A stretch of DNA of 64,000 nucleotides from assembly GCF_011764545.1 (NCBI RefSeq), contig NZ_AP022870.1, positions 5,440,001-5,504,000 on the forward strand. The letters are read 5' to 3'. Shown piece after piece: positions 26,662 through 35,475 of the stretch; the stretch's first letter is position 1, and each line of letters starts with the position of its first letter. The notes below the pieces were generated by a model. It worked only from the letters and a program-made list of their open reading frames with translations. It was not told the DNA's origin and did no database searches. The translations under genes and the position numbers were made by a program. The stretch comes from Phytohabitans flavus. Lineage in GTDB: Bacteria > Actinomycetota > Actinomycetes > Mycobacteriales > Micromonosporaceae.

Positions 26662-27282
26662 TCAGTGATAAGTCAGCTCGCCGGCCTCGATGGGGGCGGT
26701 GAGCCGGTTCTCGTCCGGAGCGAGCGGACAAGCCCACCGGTCGTCATAAGCGCAGCTGGGGTTGTACGCGTAGTTGAAGTCGAGCCGCACCCGGTCGCCG
26801 GGCAGCAGCACCACTCCCCGCCCGAACGTCCCCTTCACCGTGTCCGCCAGGTAACGCCCAGCCCCGTACGTCATCGACCCGTACGTGCCGTCGCGGAACG
26901 GCAGGAAGATGCCACCCCCATACGCCTCGATCCAGAAGAGCGTCAGCGGGCCCCACGGCGTGATCGCGCGGGCCACCCGCCGGTACCGCATGACGCCGTC
27001 CGGGCCGCCGGTGTCGATCTCCAGCGTGCCCTCCGCCGCTTCGAGGGGCGCCTCGACCACCGCCGTCGGGTTCTCCGGGAAGTACCGGAGGCCGGCGAAC
27101 GTGGCCCGCTCGCCCGGCGGGATCGGTGACTGTGTGTGTTCGGCGAACAACCGGTCGCGGGCGACGCGGAATTCGCCCAGGTCGAGCCCGGAGAGGTACA
27201 TGCGCGCGACCTGCTCGCGCCAATCCGCCAGATCCAGAATTTCCACGCTCTCGAACCCTAACCGCCCATCCAACGTATTCAC
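26662..27282 (-). CDS. DUF1684 family protein
   Basis: A 206-residue soluble protein of the DUF1684 family. It has the N-terminal WREQVARMY, the FPENPTAVV strand, and the C-terminal FLPFRDGTYGSMTYGAGRYL plus LDFNYAYNPSCAYDDRWACPLAP motif, with two conserved cysteines. Function is unknown; some family members act with nucleotide or flavin enzymes. Downstream lies the toxin-antitoxin pair and then a second copy of this gene's last 115 bases. The start is ATG with a divergent spacer to NAD kinase. Confidence 0.82.
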   Translation of the reverse strand: MNTLDGRLGFESVEILDLADWREQVARMYLSGLDLGEFRVARDRLFAEHTQSPIPPGERATFAGLRYFPENPTAVVEAPLEAAEGTLEIDTGGPDGVMRYRRVARAITPWGPLTLFWIEAYGGGIFLPFRDGTYGSMTYGAGRYLADTVKGTFGRGVVLLPGDRVRLDFNYAYNPSCAYDDRWACPLAPDENRLTAPIEAGELTYH

Positions 27283-27394
27283 GGCGGATGAGGCACTACT
27301 TTGCCCCTACGGCCCCGGGGCCGCGCGAACGCCGGCAAGCCCAGCCTGGCGGCCGCCGCTGATACCGTTTCTCCGTGACGTTCCGGACACCCCG

Positions 27395-28255
27395 ATGATC
27401 CACACGGTCGGGCTGGTGCTGCATCCACAGCGTGACAGCCGTGCGGCCATGTCGACCATCGGTGCCTGGGTGCGCGGGCATCAGGCTACGCTCCTCGGGC
27501 TGCCGGAGGAGGTGGCGCGGACCGAGGGTGCCACGGCGGTCGCGGCGGAAAAGCTCGCCGAGCATTCCGACCTCATCGTGAGCCTCGGCGGTGACGGCAC
27601 GATGCTGCGCTCGATGCGCCTCGCTTCCGGCGGCCGCGCGCCGGTGCTCGGCGTCAACCTGGGGCGCCTCGGATTCCTCGCCGAGATCGACGTGCCGCAG
27701 CTCCCCGAGGCGCTGTCCGCGATCGACGACAAGCGGTTTACGGTCGAGGCCCGGTCCGCGGTGCGGTCCCGGTTCCACGAGCAGGAGGTGCTGGCCTTCA
27801 ACGAGGTCGCGCTGGTGCGCCGCCCGGGTGGGCCGATGGCCGCGATCGAGCTGTTCGTCGAGGGGCACCCGTTCATCCACTACGTGGCCGACGCGCTGAT
27901 CGTGGCGACGCCGACCGGCTCGACGGCGTACAGCTTCTCGGCCGGCGGCCCGATCGTCTCGCCGCTCGCCCAGGGGCTTGTGGTGACGCCGGTCGCGCCG
28001 CACTCGGCGTACAACAGGGCGCTCGTGCTGTCGGAGAGCGAAAAGGTGGCGCTGCGGGTGCTGCCGGCCAGCGGCGACTTGGAGGTCGAGTCGGACGGGG
28101 CGGTCGTCGGCCGTCTCTGCCCCGGCGACACCGTCGAGGTGTCCGCGGTGCCCGGCGCGGCGAAGGTGGTGCGCCTCGGGCACACGACGTTCTACCAGCG
28201 CGCCCAGCGCAAGCTCCGCCTGACGGGCTCGACCGAGGTCGACCGCTCCTGGTAG
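27395..28255 (+). CDS. nadK: NAD kinase
   Basis: A 286-residue enzyme of the ATP-NAD kinase family. It contains the GGDGT motif (SLGGDGTMLRSMRLA), the conserved NLGRLGFLAEID, and the DALIVATPTGSTAYSFSAGGPIV region that binds NAD and contributes to catalysis, ending near RRALVLSESEK-type strands. It makes NADP from NAD using ATP or polyphosphate in the cytoplasm. The chosen ATG (MIHTVGLVLHP) follows a divergent spacer shared with the DUF1684 gene. A MarR regulator follows on the same strand. Confidence 0.95.
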   Translation: MIHTVGLVLHPQRDSRAAMSTIGAWVRGHQATLLGLPEEVARTEGATAVAAEKLAEHSDLIVSLGGDGTMLRSMRLASGGRAPVLGVNLGRLGFLAEIDVPQLPEALSAIDDKRFTVEARSAVRSRFHEQEVLAFNEVALVRRPGGPMAAIELFVEGHPFIHYVADALIVATPTGSTAYSFSAGGPIVSPLAQGLVVTPVAPHSAYNRALVLSESEKVALRVLPASGDLEVESDGAVVGRLCPGDTVEVSAVPGAAKVVRLGHTTFYQRAQRKLRLTGSTEVDRSW

Positions 28256-28259
28256 TTGG

Positions 28260-28271
28260 TTCAAATCTGAA
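28260..28271. promoter_or_regulatory. Possible MarR operator
   Basis: TTCA-AATC-TGAA is a short inverted repeat 19 bases upstream of the MarR start. MarR regulators often bind such AT-rich palindromes at their own promoters. The match is short and not proof of a site. Confidence 0.3.
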
Positions 28272-28290
28272 ATAGAGCTACCGTGGGGGC

Positions 28291-28755
28291 ATGGCCGAGC
28301 CGCTCACCCCCACGGAGATGGTTGGCTGGCGGGCGTATATCGAGTCCAGCCAGCGGCTGATGACCCAGCTTGAAGAGGATCTGCGCGCCGACAGCGGGCT
28401 GACCTTCAACGACTACCACGTCCTGGTGCTGCTTTCCGAGGCGCCGGGCCAGCGCCTGCGGATGGGTGAGCTGGCCAGCCGGCTGGTGTTCTCGCCCAGC
28501 CGCTTGACGTACCAGATCGGCTCGATGGAAAAGCGCGGGCTGGTGGCCCGCGAGAGCTGCCCGGATGACCGCCGGGGCAGCGAGGCCGTGCTGACGGCCG
28601 AGGGCCTGCGCGCGCTGCGCGAGGCCGCGCCGCACCACCTTCGCTCGGTGCGCGCCAATTTCATGGACGACCTCGACGAGGCCGAGATCGCCGTCCTGAC
28701 CCGCGTCTTCACCCGGCTCGGCGAGCGCCTGCGCGCCGAGCGGGTCGCTCAGTAA
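28291..28755 (+). CDS. MarR-family regulator
   Basis: A 154-residue winged-helix protein: N-terminal helix, HTH (MGELASRLVFSPSRLTYQIGSMEKRGLV) and a wing with the conserved DDRRGSEAVLTAEG. Such dimers respond to small aromatic or oxidant ligands. It is followed 11 bases later by a pirin gene on the same strand, so it very likely controls pirin and itself. A MarR-pirin pair is common in actinomycetes and often linked to quinone or oxidative stress. Confidence 0.85.
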   Translation: MAEPLTPTEMVGWRAYIESSQRLMTQLEEDLRADSGLTFNDYHVLVLLSEAPGQRLRMGELASRLVFSPSRLTYQIGSMEKRGLVARESCPDDRRGSEAVLTAEGLRALREAAPHHLRSVRANFMDDLDEAEIAVLTRVFTRLGERLRAERVAQ

Positions 28756-28765
28756 GGAGACCGAA

Positions 28766-29758
28766 ATGCCCGCCATCACCGTCGACGACGTACTCGTCCT
28801 GCCCCGACTGCCCAAGCTGGATGCGGCCACGACCGAGTACCGCGCGGTCCGTCGCCTCATCACCGCGCCCAGTGGCTTCGAGGGCGAGGGCTTCCCGGTG
28901 CGCCGCGCCTTCGCCGGCGTGCCGCTGACCGAGCTCGACCCGTTCATCCACCTCGACCAGATGGGCGAGGTCGACTACGCGCCAGGCGAGCCGAAGGGCA
29001 CGCCGTGGCACCCGCACCGCGGCTTCGAGACCGTCACGTACATCATCGACGGCATCTTCGACCACCAGGACTCCAACGGCGGCGGTGGCACGATCACCAA
29101 CGGCGACACCCAGTGGATGACCGCGGGCAGCGGGATCCTGCACATCGAGGCGCCGCCGGAGCACCTGGTGGTGAGCGGTGGCCTCTTCCACGGCCTCCAG
29201 CTCTGGGTCAACCTGCCCCGCGCGAAGAAGATGAGCCCGCCCCGGTACCAGGACATCCGCGGCCGCGAGGCGAGCCTGCTCACCACGCCCGACGGCGGCG
29301 CGCTGATCAGGGTCATCGCCGGCGAGGTCGACGGCCACCAGGGACCGGGCACCACGCACACCCCGATCACGATCGCGCACGTCACGCTCCAGCCGGGCGC
29401 CGCGCTCGACCTGCCGTGGCGCAGCGACTACAACGCACTTGTGTACGTGCTGGGTGGCCGTGGCAAGGTCGGTACCGAGGGCCGCCCGGTCCACACGGGA
29501 CAGTTGGCGGTGCACGGGCCGGGCGAGGCGCTGCGGGTGACCGCCGACGAGCGGCAGGACGCGCACACCCCGGCACTGGACCTGTACATCATGGGCGGTG
29601 AGCCGATCCGCGAGCCGGTGGCCCACTACGGCCCGTTCGTGATGAACACCCGCGAGGAGCTTGTGCGGGCGTTCGAGGACTACCAGGCGGGCCGGCTGGG
29701 GGTCATCCCCGCGAAGCGGGTCCCGCACTCGGGTGGCGAGGAACCGCCCGTTTCTTAG
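28766..29758 (+). CDS. Pirin family protein
   Basis: A 330-residue bicupin. The N-terminal cupin holds the metal-binding motifs GTPWHPHRGFETVTYI and HIEAPPEHLVV; the second cupin (LQPGAALDLPWRSDYNALVYVLGG) is less conserved in ligands. Pirins bind Fe or other metals; some have quercetinase activity, others act in redox sensing. It is 11 bases downstream of the MarR gene. The stop overlaps the left arm of a terminator shared with the convergent small gene. Confidence 0.88.
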   Translation: MPAITVDDVLVLPRLPKLDAATTEYRAVRRLITAPSGFEGEGFPVRRAFAGVPLTELDPFIHLDQMGEVDYAPGEPKGTPWHPHRGFETVTYIIDGIFDHQDSNGGGGTITNGDTQWMTAGSGILHIEAPPEHLVVSGGLFHGLQLWVNLPRAKKMSPPRYQDIRGREASLLTTPDGGALIRVIAGEVDGHQGPGTTHTPITIAHVTLQPGAALDLPWRSDYNALVYVLGGRGKVGTEGRPVHTGQLAVHGPGEALRVTADERQDAHTPALDLYIMGGEPIREPVAHYGPFVMNTREELVRAFEDYQAGRLGVIPAKRVPHSGGEEPPVS

Positions 29759-29769
29759 GGGTTCCTCGC
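29736..29769. terminator. Bidirectional terminator of pirin and small membrane gene
   Basis: A 10-bp perfect inverted repeat (GCGAGGAACC / GGTTCCTCGC) spans the pirin stop and is close to the end of the convergent small gene. It could terminate both transcripts. Confidence 0.6.
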
Positions 29770-29777
29770 CTGAAGCG

Positions 29778-29903
29778 TCACAGGGACACGAGGTACATAC
29801 CGGCGACGCCGAGCAGGACCATCAGCAGCATGGTCAGCAGCAGGCCGCGGCCGGTATCGACAGGCGCCTTGGCCTGGTCGGTGGTGATGGACTCGGTGGT
29901 CAC
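29778..29903 (-). CDS. Small single-pass membrane protein
   Basis: A 41-residue protein. It starts VTTESITTDQAKAPVDTG and continues with one hydrophobic segment (about residues 21-40, from LLLTM to YLVSL). The GTG start has an excellent AGGAGG site five bases upstream, which is why I accept it despite its size. No family recognised. It is divergent in orientation from the pirin gene and is followed by the shared terminator. Function unknown; small membrane proteins often modify larger complexes. Confidence 0.65.
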   Translation of the reverse strand: MTTESITTDQAKAPVDTGRGLLLTMLLMVLLGVAGMYLVSL

Positions 29904-30040
29904 TGTGGCCTCCTGGGGGTCTCGCTCGGGTCACATTGACGTTATGGCGGCACCCGTACCTGGGTAATCACGGTTTCGTGCCGCCGACGAACGCGGTCCC
30001 CTCATACCCACTGCGCCGGAAGGAAACACCACCCCGCGGG

Positions 30041-31147
30041 TCAGGGAGCCAGGCGCCAGTCGTCGGGTACCCAGATCGGGTTGGCCGGCTCGCCGTCCAG
30101 AGTCATCGGCGTGCGCCAGGCGGGTACCGCGGGTCGACCGCTCGCCACCCAGCGGTCGACAAGGCCGCTCGCGCGCTCGGCGTACATCTGCGCGTGCGGG
30201 CCGCTGCCGTCGACCGCGCCGTCCGGCCAGATCGTGGCGCCGCCGCCGGAGGTCTCGTCGAGCAGCGCGCAGCCGCCGTTTCCGGCGCTGTCGGGCGTCT
30301 GGGCGTACGAGGTGCGGGCGTCCCACGCACCCAGCGCGAACCACATGTCGTGGTAGCGGAAGACGTCCAGCGGCGGGTCGAAGCGGGTCGGGTGGCTCAC
30401 CGCCGGCGGGGGCAAGGGGGCGCCGCCGAGCGGGTGCGCGCCCGGGTACACAGCGGAGAGCGGGCCGGCTGCGGACATAAAGCCAGCCGGGCAGACGCCC
30501 ACGGCGTGCACCGTGCCGTCCGGACCGGGCGCGATGCGGAGCACCGGGTGGTGGCCGGCGTGGCGGATCGGCGCGAGCACGAAGCCGCCGGGCGCGAGCT
30601 GGTCGAGCCACAGGGGCGAGGTGCCGGCGACGCCGACGGTCACGATCACCCGGTCGTACGGGGCGCCGGCCGGCCAGCCCGCGTACCCGTCGCCGAGCTG
30701 AAGATCCACAGTGGCGGAAACGCGGGACAGGGCGGCGGCGGCCCGCTCGACCACGTCCGGCTGTACGTCCACTGTGGTCACTCGCGCGCCGGTGGTGGCC
30801 ATGAGCGCGGCGTTGTACCCCGTACCCGCGCCCACCTCCAGCACCCGCGTGCCCGGCGTGAGGTCGAGCGCCTCGATCATCGCGGCCATCAGCGACGGCT
30901 GGCTGGACGAGCTTGTCGCGCGGCCGTCCACGACCTTGGTGACGAGGACGTCGTTGGTGTACACGGCGTCCAGGAAGTTGCCGGCGTCCGGGGCGACCCA
31001 CGTACCGTCCCGGCCGTGGAAGCCGTCCGTTACGAACGCCTCCCTCGGCACCGTCGCGAACGCCTCCGCCACCTCGGGACGCGTGATGGCCCCCTCGCGC
31101 CACAGCGCATCGGCGAATCGCCGGCGCAGCTCGCTTGAGGAGGCCAT
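30041..31147 (-). CDS. Protein-L-isoaspartate methyltransferase-like protein
   Basis: A 368-residue SAM-dependent methyltransferase. The PCMT hallmark is in the first half: the SSSSQPSLMAAMIEAL motif, the SAM motif I VLEVGAGTGYNAALMA, motif post-I TTVDVQPDVVERA and the LQLGDGYAGW strand. PCMT repairs isoaspartyl residues in aged proteins. The C-terminal 150 residues (from about 215) are extra compared with the bacterial enzyme and resemble the additional domain of lanthipeptide-associated or stand-alone actinomycete PCMT-like enzymes. No lanthipeptide genes are adjacent. The ATG has a GAGG-rich spacer upstream. Confidence 0.83.
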   Translation of the reverse strand: MASSSELRRRFADALWREGAITRPEVAEAFATVPREAFVTDGFHGRDGTWVAPDAGNFLDAVYTNDVLVTKVVDGRATSSSSQPSLMAAMIEALDLTPGTRVLEVGAGTGYNAALMATTGARVTTVDVQPDVVERAAAALSRVSATVDLQLGDGYAGWPAGAPYDRVIVTVGVAGTSPLWLDQLAPGGFVLAPIRHAGHHPVLRIAPGPDGTVHAVGVCPAGFMSAAGPLSAVYPGAHPLGGAPLPPPAVSHPTRFDPPLDVFRYHDMWFALGAWDARTSYAQTPDSAGNGGCALLDETSGGGATIWPDGAVDGSGPHAQMYAERASGLVDRWVASGRPAVPAWRTPMTLDGEPANPIWVPDDWRLAP

Positions 31148-31176
31148 CACACCACCGTAGAGGAGGAGGTCACCTA

Positions 31177-32463
31177 TTAGGACAGGTCGAACTCCGGGTT
31201 GCCCTCCTCGGTCACCCACTTGCGGACCTTCTCGACGTCGCCGCCCGAGAACGCCAGGCTGAGCATCAGCAGCAGCCGTGCCTTCTGCGGCAGCAGGTCG
31301 TCACCGGCGATGATGGGCTGGGTCGTGCTGCCGCCGTACACCGAGCCGGAGCCGGTACGCGTCGTGCTCACGAAGACCACGCCCTTGGCCGCCGCCGCGG
31401 TGCGGGCAGCGCTCTGCGCGGACGAGAGGCCGCCGGCACCGGTACCGGCCGTGACGATGCCCTTGACGCCCGCGTCCGCGAACGCCGTGATCGCCTCGCC
31501 GCCGGCCTGCTGGTAGCCGGTCACCACCTCGACCCGGGGCAGCGCCTCGGGGCCGACCTTGGTGAGGTTGAACGGCGTGTACCACTTGCTCTTGTCGTCG
31601 CACTCCTGGATCCGGGCCGGGGCGCGGCCGACCTTGATGTTCGGGCCGTCGATCCAGCCGAGCACGCCGAACTCGCGGGTCTGGAAAGTGTCCATCCGGT
31701 ACGAGCTCGTCTTCGTCACGTCACGGGCGGCGTGGAACTCGTCGCCGAGCATCAGGACCGTGCCGTAGCAGTACGTGGCCTGGCTGGCGGCCAGCACGAT
31801 CGCGTTGTAGAGGTTGGCCGGGCCGTCCGCGCCGATCACCTTCGGGCCGTCCGGTGCGACCGCGGCCCACGGGCGCATCGCACCGGTGAGCACCACCGGC
31901 TTCTGGCTGCGCACCGAGAGGTCCAGCCAGTACGCGAACTCCTCCATCGTGTCGGTACCCGTGGTCACCACCACGCCGTCGGAGGACTTGAGCGCCTTCT
32001 CCACGGCCAGGGTCAGCGCGTGGAACTCGGGGATCGTGTACCCGCCGGAGCCCTTGTTGCCGAACTGCACGGTGGCGACGTCGGCGACCGCGCCGATCTC
32101 CGGCTGGAGGTAGCCGACCATGTCACCGATGGCGATCTGGCCGGAGCGGTAGTCCTGGAAGCTGCTGCGCGAGGTCGCGACCCCGGAGATGGTGCCGCCG
32201 GTGCCGATGACGGTCACCTTGGGCTTCTTGGTCTTCGCCAAGGCGACGGCCTGGGTGTACGCGACGCTTTCGATATTCGTCAGGGTTTCGACGCCGTCGA
32301 CCTTGACGGACGTGGAGTCAGTTTCAGGAGCGGGGGCCGCCGACGGCTGGCCCAGCGCGGAGACGACCAGAGCCGCGGTGACCGCGGCCGATACGACGGG
32401 GAGCAGTAGGGCGCCGAGGCGCGAAAACGATCTCTTCGGCATGCGGGAGATCGTCAGGGCCAC
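31177..32463 (-). CDS. Type II-like L-asparaginase, secreted
   Basis: A 428-residue enzyme. An N-terminal hydrophobic signal (LLLPVVSAAVTAALVVSAL) marks export. The asparaginase core begins at VTVIGTGGTISG (first catalytic threonine) and includes VVTTGTDTMEEFAYWLDL (second Thr-Asp set) and KPVVLTGAMRPW. These residues hydrolyse asparagine to aspartate and ammonia. The C-terminal region (GAGGLSSAQSAARTAA) is typical of the family. It is followed 29 bases later by the PCMT-like gene on the same strand. Extracellular asparaginase fits nitrogen scavenging. Confidence 0.9.
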   Translation of the reverse strand: MALTISRMPKRSFSRLGALLLPVVSAAVTAALVVSALGQPSAAPAPETDSTSVKVDGVETLTNIESVAYTQAVALAKTKKPKVTVIGTGGTISGVATSRSSFQDYRSGQIAIGDMVGYLQPEIGAVADVATVQFGNKGSGGYTIPEFHALTLAVEKALKSSDGVVVTTGTDTMEEFAYWLDLSVRSQKPVVLTGAMRPWAAVAPDGPKVIGADGPANLYNAIVLAASQATYCYGTVLMLGDEFHAARDVTKTSSYRMDTFQTREFGVLGWIDGPNIKVGRAPARIQECDDKSKWYTPFNLTKVGPEALPRVEVVTGYQQAGGEAITAFADAGVKGIVTAGTGAGGLSSAQSAARTAAAAKGVVFVSTTRTGSGSVYGGSTTQPIIAGDDLLPQKARLLLMLSLAFSGGDVEKVRKWVTEEGNPEFDLS

Positions 32464-32525
32464 TCGTTTCAGTCACGTTGCCCCGACGTTGCGTGGCTTG
32501 ATGATCTATACGAGAAACCGCATGA

Positions 32526-33575
32526 TCAGCCACTTAACGGCTGCCACCAGGCGTCGACCACCGGCGGCGCGCCCACGTCGACCCGCTCGCCCGGCCGCGG
32601 GATGGCCACCCGCACGTCGAACGCCTTCGCCTCCCGCCACAGCCGCTCGACCGGCTCGCTCCACCCGTGGTACGAGAGCACGAACGTCGCCCAGTGCACC
32701 GGCAGCAGCAGCCCGGCGCGCAGGTCGACGTGCGCCTTGACCGCGTCCTCCGGCGTCATGTGGATGTCCGGCCAGGCCACGCTGTACGCGCCGATCTGGA
32801 TGAGGCTGGCCTCGAACGGGCCGTACTGCTCGCCGATCGCCGCGTACCCCTCGAAGTAGCCGGAGTCACCGGTGTAGAAGACCTTCCGCCCAGCGACCTC
32901 GACCACCCACGAGCCCCACAGCGTACGGTCGCGGGCGATGCCCCGGCCGGAGAAGTGCCGCGCGGCGGTCGCGGTGAGCCGCAGGCCGGCGAGGTCGATG
33001 CCGTCGTCCCAGTCGAGCTCGACGATCCGCTGCCGAGGCACCCGCCAGCGGTCGAGGTGTGCGCCCACCCCGAGCGGTACCAGGAATGGCGCCTCCTGCG
33101 TGCGGACCAGCTCACGGACGGTGTGCAGGTCGAGGTGGTCGTAGTGGTCGTGCGAGATGACGATCGCGTCCACCTGCGGCAGCGCGCCGAGCGGTACCGG
33201 CGGCGGGTGCAGCCGGCGCGGCCCGGCGAACTGGAACGGCGAGGCCCGCTTGCTCCACACCGGATCGAAGAGCACCCGCCGCCCGTCCAGCTCGACGAGC
33301 GAGCTGGCATGCCCGTACCAGGTGAGATGCAGGCCCTCGGCGGGCGCCGCACCGGCCCTGACCAGCGGGACCGGTCCGGTGGGCCGGCGCACCTCCTTGC
33401 CGAAGAGCAACCTGCGCGCGGCCGTCCGCGCCGCGCCCGGCGGGAGCACGGTGGCCGCCACCGTGTTGTGGAAGCGCCCGTCCCGGTACAGCGGGGACGC
33501 ACCCACCACGGCGGTGTCAGGGCGCCCCCGAGCGCGGCGGGACCAAACCTCATCGCCCAACCGTACGACGACCAT
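32526..33575 (-). CDS. MBL-fold metal-dependent hydrolase (UlaG/NAPE-PLD-like)
   Basis: A 349-residue protein. The metallo-beta-lactamase motif is ISHDHYDHLDLHTV (metal ligands His, His, Asp, His), with further ligands in the TGDSGYFEG strand and HWATFVLSYHG near the end. The N-terminal TWYGHASSLVELDGRRVLFDPVWSKRASPF is shared with NAPE-phospholipase D and UlaG-like hydrolases. Substrate unknown. The ATG at 33575 was chosen because the frame remains open upstream without homology and overlaps sthA. It diverges from sthA. Confidence 0.87.
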   Translation of the reverse strand: MVVVRLGDEVWSRRARGRPDTAVVGASPLYRDGRFHNTVAATVLPPGAARTAARRLLFGKEVRRPTGPVPLVRAGAAPAEGLHLTWYGHASSLVELDGRRVLFDPVWSKRASPFQFAGPRRLHPPPVPLGALPQVDAIVISHDHYDHLDLHTVRELVRTQEAPFLVPLGVGAHLDRWRVPRQRIVELDWDDGIDLAGLRLTATAARHFSGRGIARDRTLWGSWVVEVAGRKVFYTGDSGYFEGYAAIGEQYGPFEASLIQIGAYSVAWPDIHMTPEDAVKAHVDLRAGLLLPVHWATFVLSYHGWSEPVERLWREAKAFDVRVAIPRPGERVDVGAPPVVDAWWQPLSG

Positions 33576-33617
33576 GACCGTTTCTTCGTAAGGCTTCGGT
33601 AACCAGGGCCTGCGAGA

Positions 33618-35030
33618 ATGGTCCGCGTGTATGACTTCGACGTGCTCGTGCTGGGCTCCGGCCCCGGCGGGCAGAAGGCCGCGATCGCCGCCGCCAAGCT
33701 CGGCCGCCGGGTCGCCGTGATCGAGCGACGTCACATGATGGGCGGGGTGTGCATCAACACCGGCACCATCCCGTCGAAGACGCTGCGTGAGGCCGTGCTC
33801 TACCTGACGGGGCTCAACCAGCGGGAGATGTACGGGCAGAGCTACCGACTCAAGGACGACATCACCGTCGACGACCTCACCGCGCGCACGCAGCACGTGA
33901 TCGGGCGGGAAATCGACGTCATCCGCAGCCAGCTCGCCCGCAACCGCATCCGCCTCCTGACCGGCACCGGCACCTTCGCCGACCCGCACACGCTGCGCAT
34001 CGTCGACGACACCGGCCGCGAGTCCACGGCGACCGCGGAGAAGATCGTGGTGGCCGCCGGCACCCGCCCGGCGCGCCCGGCGTCGGTGCAGTTCGACGAC
34101 CGCACGATTATCGACTCCGACGGCATCCTCAACCTGGAGCACGTCCCCCAGTCGCTGGTCGTGGTCGGCGCGGGCGTGATCGGCATCGAGTACGCGTCGA
34201 TGTTCGCCGCGCTGGGCTCCAAGGTGACCGTTGTGGAGCGGCGCGACCGGATGCTGGAGTTCTGCGACCTGGAGATCATCGAGGCGCTCAAGTACCACCT
34301 GCGCGACCTCGCGGTGACGTTCCGCTTCAGCGAGACGGTCGCCTCGGTCGAGCACCACGCCAACGGCGCGCTCGCGGTTCTGGAGAGCGGCAAGCGGATC
34401 GCCGCCGACGTGCTCATGTACTCGGCGGGCCGCCAGGGCATGGCCGACCAGCTCAACCTCGAGGCGGCCGGGCTGACCGCGGACAACCGCGGCCGGATCA
34501 AGGTGGACGAAAACTTCCGCACCGAGGTGCCGCACATCTACGCGGTCGGCGACGTGATCGGCTTCCCGGCGCTCGCGTCGACATCGATGGAGCAGGGCCG
34601 CCTGGCCGCCCACCACGCCTGCGACGAGCCGGTGCGCGCGATGCACCAGCTCCAGCCGATCGGCATCTACACGATCCCCGAGATCAGCTTCGTCGGCCGC
34701 ACCGAGGACGAGCTGACCGAAAACCGGGTGCCCTTCGAGACCGGCGTGTCCCGCTACCGCGAGCTGGCCCGCGGCCAGATCATCGGCGACTCGTACGGCA
34801 TGCTCAAGCTGCTCGTCTCCCCCGACGACCGCACGCTGCTCGGCGTGCACGTCTTCGGCACCGGGGCCACCGAGATCATCCACATCGGACAGGCCGTGAT
34901 GGGCTGCAAGGGCACGATCGACTATCTGGTCGACACGGTCTTCAACTACCCGACGCTGGCCGAGTCGTACAAGGTGGCCGCCCTGGACGCGATGAACAAG
35001 ATGCGCAGCATCGACCGCATGCGCGCATAG
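33618..35030 (+). CDS. sthA: Soluble pyridine nucleotide transhydrogenase
   Basis: A 470-residue flavoprotein of the disulfide reductase family. The N-terminal FAD motif is VLVLGSGPGGQKAAIAAAK; where reductases have C-x4-C this one has GGVCINTGTIPSKTLREAV, keeping only one cysteine, as SthA does. The second Rossmann motif (VVVGAGVIGIEYASMFAALGSKV) binds NAD(P). The C-terminal dimer domain ends KMRSIDRMRA. SthA moves hydride between NADPH and NAD to balance redox. A GTG three codons in is a possible alternative start. It is transcribed away from the MBL gene. Confidence 0.92.
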   Translation: MVRVYDFDVLVLGSGPGGQKAAIAAAKLGRRVAVIERRHMMGGVCINTGTIPSKTLREAVLYLTGLNQREMYGQSYRLKDDITVDDLTARTQHVIGREIDVIRSQLARNRIRLLTGTGTFADPHTLRIVDDTGRESTATAEKIVVAAGTRPARPASVQFDDRTIIDSDGILNLEHVPQSLVVVGAGVIGIEYASMFAALGSKVTVVERRDRMLEFCDLEIIEALKYHLRDLAVTFRFSETVASVEHHANGALAVLESGKRIAADVLMYSAGRQGMADQLNLEAAGLTADNRGRIKVDENFRTEVPHIYAVGDVIGFPALASTSMEQGRLAAHHACDEPVRAMHQLQPIGIYTIPEISFVGRTEDELTENRVPFETGVSRYRELARGQIIGDSYGMLKLLVSPDDRTLLGVHVFGTGATEIIHIGQAVMGCKGTIDYLVDTVFNYPTLAESYKVAALDAMNKMRSIDRMRA

Positions 35031-35046
35031 ACAATCCTTTCCAGAC

Positions 35047-35122
35047 CAAAGATTTTTGAGCTACCGCCACCTCTGTCGTGGTCTGGATTCATTGCCACTG
35101 AGCCTAGTTTGATCTAGAGGCT
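35047..35122 (+). repeat. Dispersed repeat, copy B, carrying a relic IS end
   Basis: The first half (AGATTTTTGAGCTACCGCC...GTGGTCTGG) is a degenerate copy of the dispersed repeat. It then changes directly into ATTGCCACTGAGCC, TAGTTTGATCT, which matches the terminal sequence of the IS at 35889-37429 (CAATGCCACTCACCTTAG). The switch is at the same point of the repeat where the complete IS is inserted, so this looks like an eroded trace of an earlier insertion. Confidence 0.65.
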
Positions 35123-35124
35123 AT

Positions 35125-35160
35125 ATTCCAAGGCAGATCTGGATTCCAAGGCAGATCTGG
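35125..35160 (+). repeat. 18-bp tandem duplication
   Basis: ATTCCAAGGCAGATCTGG occurs twice in direct succession, immediately before repeat copy C. The same ATTCCAAG...AGAT element precedes copy F at 45085, so it belongs to the repeat family's leading edge. Confidence 0.75.
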
Positions 35161-35230
35161 GCTGCCGCGATGTCCGTCGGGGTCCGGACCGCTGCTCCCG
35201 CGGCCTCACCCTCCGCGCTTCACAACCAAC
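35143..35230 (+). repeat. Dispersed hairpin repeat, copy C
   Basis: A nearly complete copy: CTGCCGCGATGTCCGTCGGG, GTCCGGACCGCTGCTCCCGC, GGCCTCACCCTCCGCGCTTC then ACAACC. It contains the GGTCCGGACC palindrome that is duplicated at the IS insertion in copy D/E. Confidence 0.75.
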
Positions 35231-35475
35231 CCGACCCGCACGCCACCGGCGGGCGACATCCGGGCCAGGCCGCAGACGGACCAGCGGCAAGAGGTGAGCG
35301 CGCCAACGATGGGCGGGCCCCGGCGCTTGGCCGCTGCTTGGGTTGTGTCCCGCCGCCTCGCCTTCCGCGGCGACAAGCCCATCCCCCATGGGCTGGCAGG
35401 CAACGCTCCGCCACGCATCGGCCCGGTCCACGCGATCTCGATCACCTGCCGCCGGCCTTCCGGCCGGGTTGGCAG

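Noticed and set aside
32526..34883. Extended 785-codon frame for the MBL hydrolase
   Set aside because: The part before 33575 lies antisense to sthA and has no family similarity, so the start was moved to 33575.
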